A stretch of 64,000 nt of DNA from Cymbomonas tetramitiformis (lineage: Eukaryota; Chlorophyta; Pyramimonadophyceae; Pyramimonadales; Pyramimonadaceae). Below, one piece after another: positions 30,391 to 38,946 of this stretch; the stretch's first letter is position 1, and each line of letters begins with the position of its first letter. Location of the stretch: NCBI GenBank assembly GCA_001247695.2, contig LGRX02033499.1, forward strand, positions 47,072 through 111,071. Reading direction: 5' to 3'. Below the pieces are notes generated by a model. It did not search any database. It had not been told where the DNA came from and saw only the letters and a program-made list of their open reading frames with translations. Both the position numbers and the translations under genes were made by a program.

Positions 30391-31258
30391 CGCATCGGAG
30401 GCGCTCACTGAGAAGGTGCCAACGAGCTCACCAACCCCGCAGCAGGCGCCCCAACAGTCAACTCCATCCCCGGTCCTTCACCCACAGAAACGGCGGGCTC
30501 CCCCAGAGGACTCACAGAATTGGCGTGTCCGAGCAGAGTACTCCTCGAAGTACGCCGAGAAATTTGGACCCTTCGATGTGGACGCCTGTTGTGACTTTGG
30601 CGGCCGCAACAGACAGGCGGATAGATTCTGGACAGACTGCCTTTCAGAGAAATGGAGGGGCCTTCGGGTTTGGTGTAACCCTCCATACAACTCCAAGTGC
30701 ATTACTGTGGAGGCGATCTTGAACAAGTATATCGCAGAATGGAAGGCAGACCCAGAGAACACCTCAGCAGTATTCGTTCTACCAGATCATCAGTCCAAGC
30801 TCCCCGCGTGGCGCAAACTTTTCAGAAAGGCCAATATGCAGATTGTGGAGGTCATCCCTACTCACGATGACAAAGGCGAGCCCAACCAGTTCTTCGAGAA
30901 CCCAGATGGGAGAGCCTTCGACCTTCGCTGGCCTGTTCTGATAGTACACGCCCCTCCCGCCAAACCACAACCAGCACGCGTGAGGCATCCGCGAACAGCC
31001 CCCGCTGTGATAAGGACAGGTGAGGCGGCAGACTTCAGAGACGCAGCCTCCCAGCAGTCAGACTCAAAGTTCCTGCGCGCGTTGAAGGCGGAGTACACCC
31101 GAGAGGGGACACTTCGTTCACTAAGAGAGAAAGTGAAGGCAGCACCACACCAATGCCTACAGGACTTCAGGCTGGTGGGTGAAGTGGTTTGGAGAACCGC
31201 AGCAGGGAGATATCATATCAGTTGGTGCTGGGGGAGGACTCTCCACTTCGGGAAGTAG
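30350..31258 (+). CDS. Ty3 pol, segment 4: Dam-like DNA adenine-N6 methyltransferase domain
   Basis: Between RNase H and integrase. Residues 57-205 match the phage-type Dam family (N-6-adenine-methyltransferase) in order: WRVRAEYSSKYAEKFGPFDV, DACCDF, a NRQADRFWTDCLSEKWRGLR stretch, the catalytic VWCNPPYNS (NPPY at residues 110-113, nt 30677-30688), then VFVLPDH, and FFENPDGRAFDLRWPVLIV. The NPPY motif, which binds the flipped adenine, is intact. DIRS retrotransposons are known to carry a Dam-like domain, but this is a Ty3-type element with a DDE integrase, so the pairing is unexpected. An N6-methylase acting on the element's own DNA or the host genome is an inference. The frame shifts into integrase near 31190. 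Confidence 0.85.
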   Translation: MASPKTRTPTSRADASEALTEKVPTSSPTPQQAPQQSTPSPVLHPQKRRAPPEDSQNWRVRAEYSSKYAEKFGPFDVDACCDFGGRNRQADRFWTDCLSEKWRGLRVWCNPPYNSKCITVEAILNKYIAEWKADPENTSAVFVLPDHQSKLPAWRKLFRKANMQIVEVIPTHDDKGEPNQFFENPDGRAFDLRWPVLIVHAPPAKPQPARVRHPRTAPAVIRTGEAADFRDAASQQSDSKFLRALKAEYTREGTLRSLREKVKAAPHQCLQDFRLVGEVVWRTAAGRYHISWCWGRTLHFGK

Positions 31259-33522
31259 TGATTCGCCATGTTCATGAGTCATTGTCCTCAGGCCACACTG
31301 GGCGAGACAAGACTCTGGAGAGGGTGCTGCGACGCTTCTATTGGCGTGGTGCCGCGGAAGATGTGGGCACCTGGGTTGCATCCTGCGCAGTGTGCCAATC
31401 AGTGAGGCCGCGGGGAACTTACGCGGATGGGTTGCTAAACCCTCACAGCATCCCGAACAGGCCATGGCAGGATGTCGCGGTGGACTTCGTCACCGGCCTG
31501 CCGGTGTCAGAGAGAGGCAATGATGCTTTCGTGGCCTTCACCTGCAAGCTGACGAAGATGGTCCACGTTGTGCCGATGAACTTCGGCGACAGCTCCGCAG
31601 CTGTGGTAGCCAGAATCTACTTTGACTCGGTGTGGCGCTTACATGGCGCGCCTATGAAGATTGTCTCTGATCGTGACCCACGGTTTCAAGATGCTTTCTG
31701 GCAGGAACTCATGAGACTGATGGGTGTGAAAGTGGCTCGTACCACGCCGTACAACCCTCGGTCTGACGGCCAGGCGGAACACAGCAACAGGGTTATTGAG
31801 GACATGCTCAGGTCCTTTGTAGACGCCAATGTGGAGGACTGGGATTTGTTCACCACTAACGTGGAATTCGCGATCAATGACTCCAGGAGTGAATCTACTG
31901 GCTTCACGCCATTTGAACTGGTGTTCGGGTTCTCGCCGCTGTCGCAGTTGGACCTTTTCCTGGAGGCCGCACAGTCCACCGCTGGACGACGAACTGGGGG
32001 AGTAGGCACCGCACACGAAGTGGCTGTGAAATTTTCGTCGCAGCTGCGGGACGCCAGACAGCGGTTAGAGCTGGCTCAACAGCGACAGCGCGAACAGTTT
32101 GATCGCAGACACGGGCAGCGGGAGTATGCTGTTGGAGATCTGGTCTGGATAGAGGCGAAACACCTTACGGAGAAGGTGATGGATCGCTCCATCTGTAGGA
32201 AACTGACCAAGCGCTGGCATGGACCAGTTCCGGTGACCGAACGCTTCTTCAGCGATGTACAGATGGCCATGCCAGAAGCCGACAGAGGAGCTCCAGTAGC
32301 CTACCGCCTACGCCTCCCTCCTCACTGGCGGATTCACGACGTGTTCGCTCAACATCGCCTCAAACCGTACACCAGCGGACAAGATGCTTTTGCCGCACGC
32401 GATCACCTAGCAGTACCTGAAGAGGTGGTAGTGGACGGTCAGAAGGAAGCACACGTTGAGCGCATTCTTGCACGTCGAGTGCGGTCTGTTCGAGGAAAGG
32501 AGGTGGAAGAGTGGAAGGTTCGCTGGACTGGCTACTCCAAAGCTCACGACCAATGGAGGACGCGTGACAAACTTGAACGCGGAAGTCCACTTCAACAACT
32601 TCGTGAATTCGAGCAAGCGAGACTCCACATGGAAGCGCAAGTACGCGACGAAGCCACTCGGCGACGCGAGCAGCGTGGCCGTCACTCCGCTCAAGCCGGA
32701 ATGACACTGGCCCACCTCATCACTAATCCCTGCGATGAACTAGACCAGCTCGAACAGATGGAAGATGATATCCCCCTGCCGTGGGAACGCCAAGAGCGTG
32801 TGGAAGATGGGTCGTTGGCACTGGTGACAGAGCTGCTGGCAATACAGGCAAAAACAACCCGCACGCCCAGGATTCTCGTACTTTTCAGCGGTACTGGCTC
32901 AGTAGAGAGGGAATTCCTAAATTGCTTCCCCTCCGCTTCAGTAGTGACCCTCGACTCCGGGCATATCTGGCAACCCACTCATGTGTGTGACATCCTGCAA
33001 TGGGACTACAGACAATACCCGCCTGGATTCTTCGATGTTGTTTGGGCAAGTCCCCCCTGCAGGCAGTACAGTCAAGCGCGCACCACTGGTGGACCCCCTG
33101 ACCTTCCCCAGGCTGACAAAATCGTACGACGAGCATTGCAGATCATTGACTACCTGGAGCCAAAACATTGGTTCATGGAAAACCCCAGAGGTCGCTTCCC
33201 TAACGCGCTACGGCTTCGCCCTATGATGCGCCAGCTTCCCCCACCGCTGGTGTGTACTTACTGCATGTACGGTACTCAGTACATGAAACCCACCTGCATA
33301 TGGACGAACTCAGCACCACCCTCGCCCCTGCTACGCTGTACTACTTCAACACCGTGTGCGTGCAGATGGGCAACCGGTGCTCACCCAGAGACTGCTCAGC
33401 TTGGACCTCACCCGCAGCAGACTGGAGCAGGTCGATCTGCAAGTGTATATCCCGTGCCAGCACCCCTGCTACGACAACTTTTCCGACATCTACGCCTCCG
33501 CGACACTGAAGACCCGCTTTAG
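31189..33522 (+). CDS. Ty3 pol, segment 5: integrase, GPY/F-like region, chromodomain and C5-cytosine methyltransferase
   Basis: 777-codon open frame. Integrase: HHCC zinc region (VIRHVHESLSSGHTG ... CAVC), catalytic D99 (AVDFVTG), D161 (SDRDPRF) and E197 (DGQAEHSNR) with D-35-E spacing. A GPY/F-like KLTKRWHGPVPVTE follows. Chromodomain around residues 420-470: HVERILARRVRSV ... EEWKVRWTGYSKAHDQW, expected to target chromatin. C5-methyltransferase from about residue 560: motif I LVLFSGTGSVEREFL, motif IV FDVVWASPPCRQYSQAR with catalytic Cys624, motif VI WFMENPRGR (E664), then CMYGTQYMKPTCIWTN and a final YPVPAPLLRQLF resembling motif X. All key residues are present, so cytosine methylation is plausible. 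The fusion to an integrase polyprotein is unusual. Confidence 0.92.
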   Translation: MENRSREISYQLVLGEDSPLREVVIRHVHESLSSGHTGRDKTLERVLRRFYWRGAAEDVGTWVASCAVCQSVRPRGTYADGLLNPHSIPNRPWQDVAVDFVTGLPVSERGNDAFVAFTCKLTKMVHVVPMNFGDSSAAVVARIYFDSVWRLHGAPMKIVSDRDPRFQDAFWQELMRLMGVKVARTTPYNPRSDGQAEHSNRVIEDMLRSFVDANVEDWDLFTTNVEFAINDSRSESTGFTPFELVFGFSPLSQLDLFLEAAQSTAGRRTGGVGTAHEVAVKFSSQLRDARQRLELAQQRQREQFDRRHGQREYAVGDLVWIEAKHLTEKVMDRSICRKLTKRWHGPVPVTERFFSDVQMAMPEADRGAPVAYRLRLPPHWRIHDVFAQHRLKPYTSGQDAFAARDHLAVPEEVVVDGQKEAHVERILARRVRSVRGKEVEEWKVRWTGYSKAHDQWRTRDKLERGSPLQQLREFEQARLHMEAQVRDEATRRREQRGRHSAQAGMTLAHLITNPCDELDQLEQMEDDIPLPWERQERVEDGSLALVTELLAIQAKTTRTPRILVLFSGTGSVEREFLNCFPSASVVTLDSGHIWQPTHVCDILQWDYRQYPPGFFDVVWASPPCRQYSQARTTGGPPDLPQADKIVRRALQIIDYLEPKHWFMENPRGRFPNALRLRPMMRQLPPPLVCTYCMYGTQYMKPTCIWTNSAPPSPLLRCTTSTPCACRWATGAHPETAQLGPHPQQTGAGRSASVYPVPAPLLRQLFRHLRLRDTEDPL

Positions 33523-33699
33523 ATTCCAAGTGATGGCACCCTTCTTCTTGAAAGTGGTGCCCTGGTAGCGGCAGGCAAACTATGCTCGAAGAGGGACCAG
33601 AGAACCTAAGAACTGGAAACAACAAGGAACCAGAAAACCTAAGAACTGGAACTTAGATAGGTACCTTAGCGGAGTGATCCCAGGAGGTAGACCACTCCT

Positions 33700-33713
33700 A
33701 AGGGGGGGAGAGT
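33700..33713 (+). promoter_or_regulatory. Polypurine tract before the Ty3 3' LTR
   Basis: AAGGGGGGGAGAGT directly abuts the LTR start at 33714: the expected plus-strand primer. Confidence 0.8.
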
Positions 33714-34395
33714 TGTGCCCGGAGGCACAGCGTGAGCCGATATGCCTATGCGTCCGTATGTGTGTCATCGGGGGTAATCTGGGATTGGCACGATGACAGT
33801 GAAATTGGGCTTGAAATCACGATGAGAATGAATACCAGATGTCCGGGGTATGACAGTATGACACTATGATAGTATGATAGTATGACACTATAGTAGTATG
33901 ACAGTACTGTGGGGAGTGTCATCGTGGAACTCAGTCAGACCCTCGAAGAATGGTCAGATTCGCATCGGGGTTGAAAAGACAATGAAATCGAATATCAGAT
34001 ATTAAGGTTATGACAGTATGACAGTATGACGCTATGACAGTATGACAGTATGACAGTACAGTAGTATGACAGTACTGTGGGGCAGTCATCGTGTCAGCCT
34101 GTCGGCATAACATCTGAATCGAGAATGATGAATCGGAATTAGAAATGAGATCGGATCGGGAACTGAACGTTGAGCCGAAGTGTGACATCGGCTCTCGAGT
34201 GGTTGACCCTGCAACCTGAGTGACGAGTGAATAAGTAGAGCACTTGAGAAGTGTTTAGCCTTCAGAACTCGGAACCGAATTATCGTTTGTACCTCAATCT
34301 GGCCCTGATCCAGTATATTATAAAATCCGAATTGTGTACCTTTGCACGTTCAATCAAAAACATATTTCCGAGCATCTGTCGTAGTGCCCCAGGCA
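33714..34395 (+). repeat. Ty3 3' LTR
   Basis: 682 bp, matching 7771-8461 apart from a few substitutions and a short indel in the TATGACAG array. Confidence 0.93.
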
Positions 34396-35576
34396 AATAT
34401 GGTGTCAGCAGACGGCGGGTCGAGAGACGGGCGAGGCTGAGCCGGCTTGGACGTGACGAGGTGCTTGTTGTTGGCGAATGCCTCGATGCACACGTAGGGG
34501 CAAGCACCACGAGTGTCGGGATGAGCATCTGTGACACCCCACACGCGGAAACAGACAGCACACGGATAACCAGTACCAGACCACTTAAGGTATAAGGCAG
34601 TGGGGGTTTCGGCCACCCACTTCCCATCAAGCGGCGTGTCGGACTGCTTCTTCGCGCGGAGTGCCATGGCCGTAGGGCGGCCGGGCGGGTCAGGGGTCTG
34701 GGGCTTCTGGGTGGCGGTCTTAGGGCGGTACCCAGAACCCTCGGAGCGAGTGTCGGGGGTCGGCGGGGACGAAAGTGTGGCCAGGGGGCTTTCGTCCCTA
34801 AATGCGAGACGGATGCGGAGCGCGAGGCGGTCAAAAGTAAAGAGATGACCTGACCGTAATTCGCGGAGCACCACCAGGTACAGTGGGGCGACGTACGGAC
34901 TCTTCTTGGCGGACTCGGACAGGATGTGCCAGAGGTCAGCAACGCGGTCGGAGTCGGAGTACGCAGGCTTGAGCTTGTGGTGACGCTCACAAAGGCGTCG
35001 AATCGTAGCCAGCTGTGGAGCTGGGTCTACGGTCTCAGAGAGGACGATGGCCCTCATCTGGGTCCAGTAGCGCATACCATCGGCGTCGGGCACGCCCTCG
35101 ACCTCGTAGCGAAGTCGCTGGAGTGCATAGCGGCCGTCAGCGGGATGGGTGCGCGCACACTCGTGGTAGACAGATAATGCGTTACCACGAAGGGGGTGAG
35201 GCAGGAGGCAGAACAGGATCTCGTTCACAGTAGAGTGGTAGAACTCGTAGTCGTGCTCCAGGTCAAGCAGCTTGGCCGACTCCGCGTACGAGATCGGGAA
35301 CATGACGTGAGCCAGTCCAGCGGTGAAGGCAGCGAAGTCAGCGTCGGCGGTGTCGTTGTCAAGGGTGTAGCCAGCGGGAAGTTTGAAACCAGTGGACTTG
35401 AGGAAGCTCACGAGGTCACTCCCATACGTAAAAGCGTAAGAAAGTTGTTCTCGAAACTCCTCCTCGCGGCCCTCCTCCACAGGCGTAGTCACCAAAATGT
35501 CGGGGTCATTGAAGAAATCAAAAGCTGTTGGAGCTTCAATCGTTGATGTCGGTGGAAGCGTGGTGGGCCCATAACC
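34396..35576 (-). pseudogene. G2 gag, N-terminal and central part
   Basis: Open minus-strand frame entering from the 5' LTR and cut at 34396 by the Ty3 3' LTR. It is homologous to the gag at 38947-41032: paired blocks such as LSETVDPAPQLATIRRLCER / IDETVDPAPQLAVFRTLAGK and SPYVAPLYLVVLRELRSG / SPYITPLYLVVVRDLSDG. A possible zinc-binding motif C-x2-C...H...C-x3-C (PCAVCF, then CPYVC) is shared with that copy. The likely role is particle coat protein of a non-autonomous element. The start codon is uncertain because the frame is open into the LTR. Confidence 0.72.
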
Positions 35577-35835
35577 TGATGTGAAAGCTAATAATATAGT
35601 AATATATAAGCTTGCACTGTGAAATGTCAAGGCAGTGAGGCAGGGTTTCTCGGTTCGGCTAAAGTCAGATTAAACTGGGAGATACACAGTTTTAAGCTAG
35701 CGGACGGACCGTGACACTGACACACGAGCGGAGATAGACAGCAGGCACTGCAAGTGACATCCGAGCAGGCGAGGGGTGACACAGGGCACCACTGACCTCC
35801 CCCCTTATGGGGGGTGAGAGTCAGTGTTCCCATGA
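35577..35835 (-). repeat. G2 5' LTR
   Basis: Matches 7090-7348 without indels. GACTT follows at 35836-35840. Confidence 0.9.
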
Positions 35836-35992
35836 GACTTCCTGCCAGATCTCGGGGTCAACTCCGGTGCAGTTCAGTCTTCTGTCAGTAATCTTCTTCT
35901 CAGGAAGGACATTGATGTACCACCTTGCAATCTTTTTCTGCGTCCCACTCCAGTCATGAGCAGGAAAGTCTTGGCTCGGAGGATAACGATAA
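35836..35992 (-). pseudogene. 5' part of the ORF split by G2
   Basis: In frame with 6647-7089 once G2 and one GACTT are removed. It encodes a stretch containing DWSGTQKKIARWYINVLPEK. Upstream (beyond about 35992) the sequence becomes LTR-derived and has stops, so the true N-terminus is lost. Function unknown. Confidence 0.45.
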
Positions 35993-36075
35993 AACTCTGC
36001 CCACTTTTATTATCGCATCTTAGTTTGAGTGTGTGACGTTGTGACCTAGCCTGCTGCACCGGACAGCTTCGTCCG
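35992..36075 (+). repeat. LTR fragment of the gag-only family
   Basis: GATAAAACTCTGCCCACTTT to GCTGCACCGGACAGCTTC matches the middle of the LTR at 41227-41484. Truncated on both sides. Confidence 0.6.
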
Positions 36076-36315
36076 TCATGATGTGAGATGAGACTTTCAG
36101 CCCCCCCCCATAAGGTGGGGGGCAGTCACACTCTCTCTGATCACCCCTTGACCCGAGGTGCCATGCCAGCTTGCTCCTGTCACCGTTCCGTGATAATAAA
36201 ACCCCAAAGTTATTTTATTATCTCATCTTAGCGTCTGCAGTGAATTGTGGTGTCACTCCCTGCTAGTCGTGCTTCCGTCAGTCTAATATATAATATATAT
36301 TAGCCTTTTCTATCA
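36076..36315 (+). repeat. 5' LTR of a further gag-only element (G6)
   Basis: Starts TCATGATG, contains the C-run/G-run hairpin and GATAATAAAAC blocks of the family, ends ..TATCA and is followed at once by GGTTATCGGTCCACC, the same post-LTR motif as G1 and G2. The 36316-36935 leader shares blocks (GCACGACGTTTTTGAC, CCCAAATTGACC) with 49990-50110. It also has four tandem GCACGTAACC(T/C) units near 36380-36425. Confidence 0.65.
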
Positions 36316-36935
36316 GGTTATCGGTCCACCATCTTTGGCCCAAACACGGTGTGGCATCCTTTTCTCGGCAACTTTGATCACGCACGTAACCCGCACGTAA
36401 CCCGCACGTAACCTGCACGTAACCTCCGCACGTACCTCGGAAAATTGTAAGTTTTCGACCAACTTCAACCGAATTTAACGAGACCTTCGCCCCTACGTAT
36501 CGGCGTTTTTGATTTCGCCGCATCTCCGAACTTTCAACCGACATTTACGCCTTCAACACTCTGGCCAGCAGCGCCTCCGCTGCCGGAAAATTGGCTTGCC
36601 GCACGACGTTTTTGACCTCACCGCCGTTTTCCCCGTTGAATTTTACCCAAATTTATCTTCTTCATCGCTCGATTTAGTTGATTTTACGGAAAGTTGCGTT
36701 CACACCAAGCTCCCAAACGCGCTCTCGACTATCTGGCCAGCAGCACCGCTCTTGGCGGGAGAACGGTTTACCGCACGACGTTTTTGACTTGACCGACGTT
36801 TTCCCCGCGAGAATCTACCCCAAATTGACCCTTTCATCGTTTGATTTGCTTAACTTTACGAGAAATTCGCTTTCCGCTTGGGAACCCTAATTTTGGGTTC
36901 GCAGATTCTGCAGTCAGCAGTCAGTGGCCAGCGAC

Positions 36936-37188
36936 CATGTCCACTGGACCTCGTCGTACGCGTATGGCCGCTGTTCGTTCTGCGTTGGTCTCTCTTCGAT
37001 TACGTCGACAACATTCTACCTCTGGCTTTGGTATGGTGGTGTCTGGTGGTGCTTGCGCACCAAACACCAAGCACGACTCCGACATTTTCGCCATCGACAA
37101 CGAGTGCTATGACTCCTACGAGAGCGCCTCACCGCGTTCCCTCGCCTTCGCGTTGTGTGCTACCTCACTACGATGTGGTGGTGTTTGA
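36936..37188 (+). pseudogene. Gag N-terminal-like ORF of G6
   Basis: MSTGPRRTRMAAVRSAL... with SGFGMVVSGGACAPNTK and FAIDNECYDSYES, clearly related to the ORF at 50184-50528 (RMAAVRSALDLL, GLVVFGGAYAPSTK, FAINNECFDSFD). It sits where gag starts relative to the LTR and leader. Short and then broken; no domain recognised. The following 37189-37904 has no convincing gene. Confidence 0.45.
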
Positions 37189-37904
37189 GAACGCCTTTCG
37201 TCTCCCACCCCCACTTCCTCGTGCGTTCGACACCTTTGTGTTCGAGCCACTTTCCGCATTTCCCACACTCCTCCCCCTCTGCCACTTGCCTCTGGTGGTG
37301 CTTGGCCACGTTACGCCATGGCCGCGCACAGGTATTGGTTGGTATTTGAGGGGCCGATCTGGTTACCGCCTTGCATGGGGTCGCAGCCCGTCGCCAATGC
37401 CACAATCGACCTGCCACCAGACACATCACAGTCTGGTGGTGTGCAACAATGAAGTTAGACAGACATCTTCGGTAAACGGCTCTAGCTAGTGCAGTTGTCG
37501 CGATTATGAACAAGGGGCGGCAATGTAGGGGCTGGCGGGGCGTGGGGGTATTGTTGGGTGCTAAAATGGCGGTGTATCTCTGCTGTGGTTGAGTGTGGGG
37601 TGTTGTGAGGGATTTTGGGTTTGAGATGTGGGTGTGGCATTGGAGGGCAAGTTTTTTAAATATATTACGAAGCGGTTCGGCACCCTGTTAGGTGATACCG
37701 TTCCAGCAGAACAAAACAACACGTTGCAATTGGGCATTCACTGCCAGGTCGCGGCACGAGCGGCTCCTGTGGTGAATGCCCCCAACCTGCCACAAGGCCT
37801 AGTTGGTGCCCTTCGAGCAGCCAAGCACGAGTTCACGTCGAAAATTATGAAAGAAACTGCGGGCAAAGGCGTGCTTCGAGCACACGCATGGCAAAAAGGC
37901 ATGG

Positions 37905-38400
37905 GTCAGGTGTCCAGACCCGAGCTGGCGCGTCGCCAACCATGAATTCCCACAACCTGTCATACAGGCCCGTCGGGGAATTCACCGCTGCCAACGCCCA
38001 CATGGGTCGAATTCACAAATACAAACACAATAAAAACTGAAGGAAAAACATTCGGCTGCAATGCTGTCAAAAGGTTGCAGTCAGGTGTTTGGACTCGAGC
38101 TGGCGCGCCGTAAGCCGTGAATTCCCACAACCTGTCACACAGGTCCGTTCGGGGAATTCAACGTTGCCACAGCCTGCGCAGGTCGAATTCACAAAGGTAA
38201 ACATCATACAAACTGTGGGGAAAACATGGGTGCGGCTACAACCTCGTCAAACAGCAAAAGTCAGGTGTCACGGCTCGAGTTGGCGCGGCTACGGTTGTGC
38301 ATTCCCAAACGCCGGTCACATACGCCGGTTTGAGCATATTCGGCAAGCAAGCCCTGCGAGGTTCGAATTCGCATAGCAAATGGTACAAAATATGGCACAA
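37905..38400 (+). repeat. Three tandem units each with a long hairpin
   Basis: Units of about 175-185 bp, each starting GTCAGGTGT...CGAGCTGGCGCG. In copies 1 and 2 GAATTCCC (37944, 38119) pairs with GGGAATTC (37976, 38152) around an inner ACCTGT/ACAGGT-type stem. In copy 3 the inner stem is different (AAAC-CCGG / CCGGTTT), so pairing is kept while sequence changes. Copies end with a GGTCGAATTC or GGTTCGAATTC box. No gene; 38401-38640 has none either. Confidence 0.6.
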
Positions 38401-38946
38401 AAAGGCCGGGCGCATCGTGCACACACGTGAATACCGCTGAGAGTGCCTGTGACGGTTCGCCGTCGCGGGTGTGAATTTATGACAAACGCAGCTTCGGGCT
38501 ATCTCGCCGCTAGGCGCTCAACGGGGAAAATGCCCTGCTGAAATCTGTATAGGCAGCCCTGACCGGGAGTCCCGGTGCAGGCCCCTATGACAGATTCCTA
38601 GGTAGCCAACACTGGGCCGTGACTGATCCGTAAGCCTGTGCTGTGACACACCGAGTGTCACAGGTAGCTAGACTCGAGACCGTTCCGACTCCGTGACCGT
38701 TCCGGGTATATCTAGCTTAGGGTTTATTTCTTATGAGAGTTTATCTATATTGGTTCACTGACTGTCTGATATCTTGAACCGGGATATTCCAGTAGGTCGT
38801 GGACCCATTCCACGCTATATTCCACAGCTAATTTGGCCATGATTGGCTAAAACAGCCGCTTTGAGAGGTGGTGCGCAACGGCGCGTTTGGGTACGAGTGG
38901 GAAGTTTGAGATGAGCAGTTTGTAAGTGCGTCTTTGAGCCGCCGCT

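Larger units (their letters stand above)
7771..34395 (+). mobile_element. Ty3-type chromodomain LTR retrotransposon encoding two DNA methyltransferases
   Basis: 5' LTR 7771-8461 and 3' LTR 33714-34395 are about 99% alike by eye, both TGTGCCCGG...CCAGGCA. A primer-binding site follows the 5' LTR and a polypurine tract precedes the 3' LTR. Coding order: gag with a zinc knuckle, protease, reverse transcriptase, RNase H, Dam-like methylase, integrase, chromodomain, C5-methylase. Integrase placed after RNase H marks the Ty3 order. Gag is interrupted by a foldback element (11658-14928) and the gag-pol junction by a TIR element (16516-26001). Without these the element would be about 13.9 kb. Flanks AGGAG and AATAT do not match, so no target duplication is seen although it sits inside G2. 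Several single-base frameshifts break pol. Confidence 0.92.
7090..35835 (-). mobile_element. G2: gag-only LTR retrotransposon carrying a 26.6-kb nest
   Basis: LTRs 7090-7348 and 35577-35835 are each 259 bp and appear identical. They are flanked by the 5-bp duplication GACTT (7085-7089 and 35836-35840), which fixes both boundaries across 28.7 kb. Own interior: gag N-terminal part 34396-35576 and C-terminal part 7472-7770 on the minus strand, separated by the Ty3 element. Sense sequence next to the 5' LTR is GGTTATGGGCCCACC. Sense sequence before the 3' LTR is TTCGGGGTGAGGTGGTG, shared with the element at 38947-41484. LTR termini are TC...CA rather than TG...CA. No pol genes of its own are visible. 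Confidence 0.88.

Noticed and set aside
30350..31258. DIRS-type element because of the Dam-like domain
   Set aside because: Flanking LTRs, Ty3 order, HHCC/DDE integrase and chromodomain are present and no tyrosine recombinase is seen.
28076..31258. Programmed frameshifts at each pol boundary
   Set aside because: Four shifts at unrelated sites without slippery sequences are better explained by mutation or single-base assembly errors.
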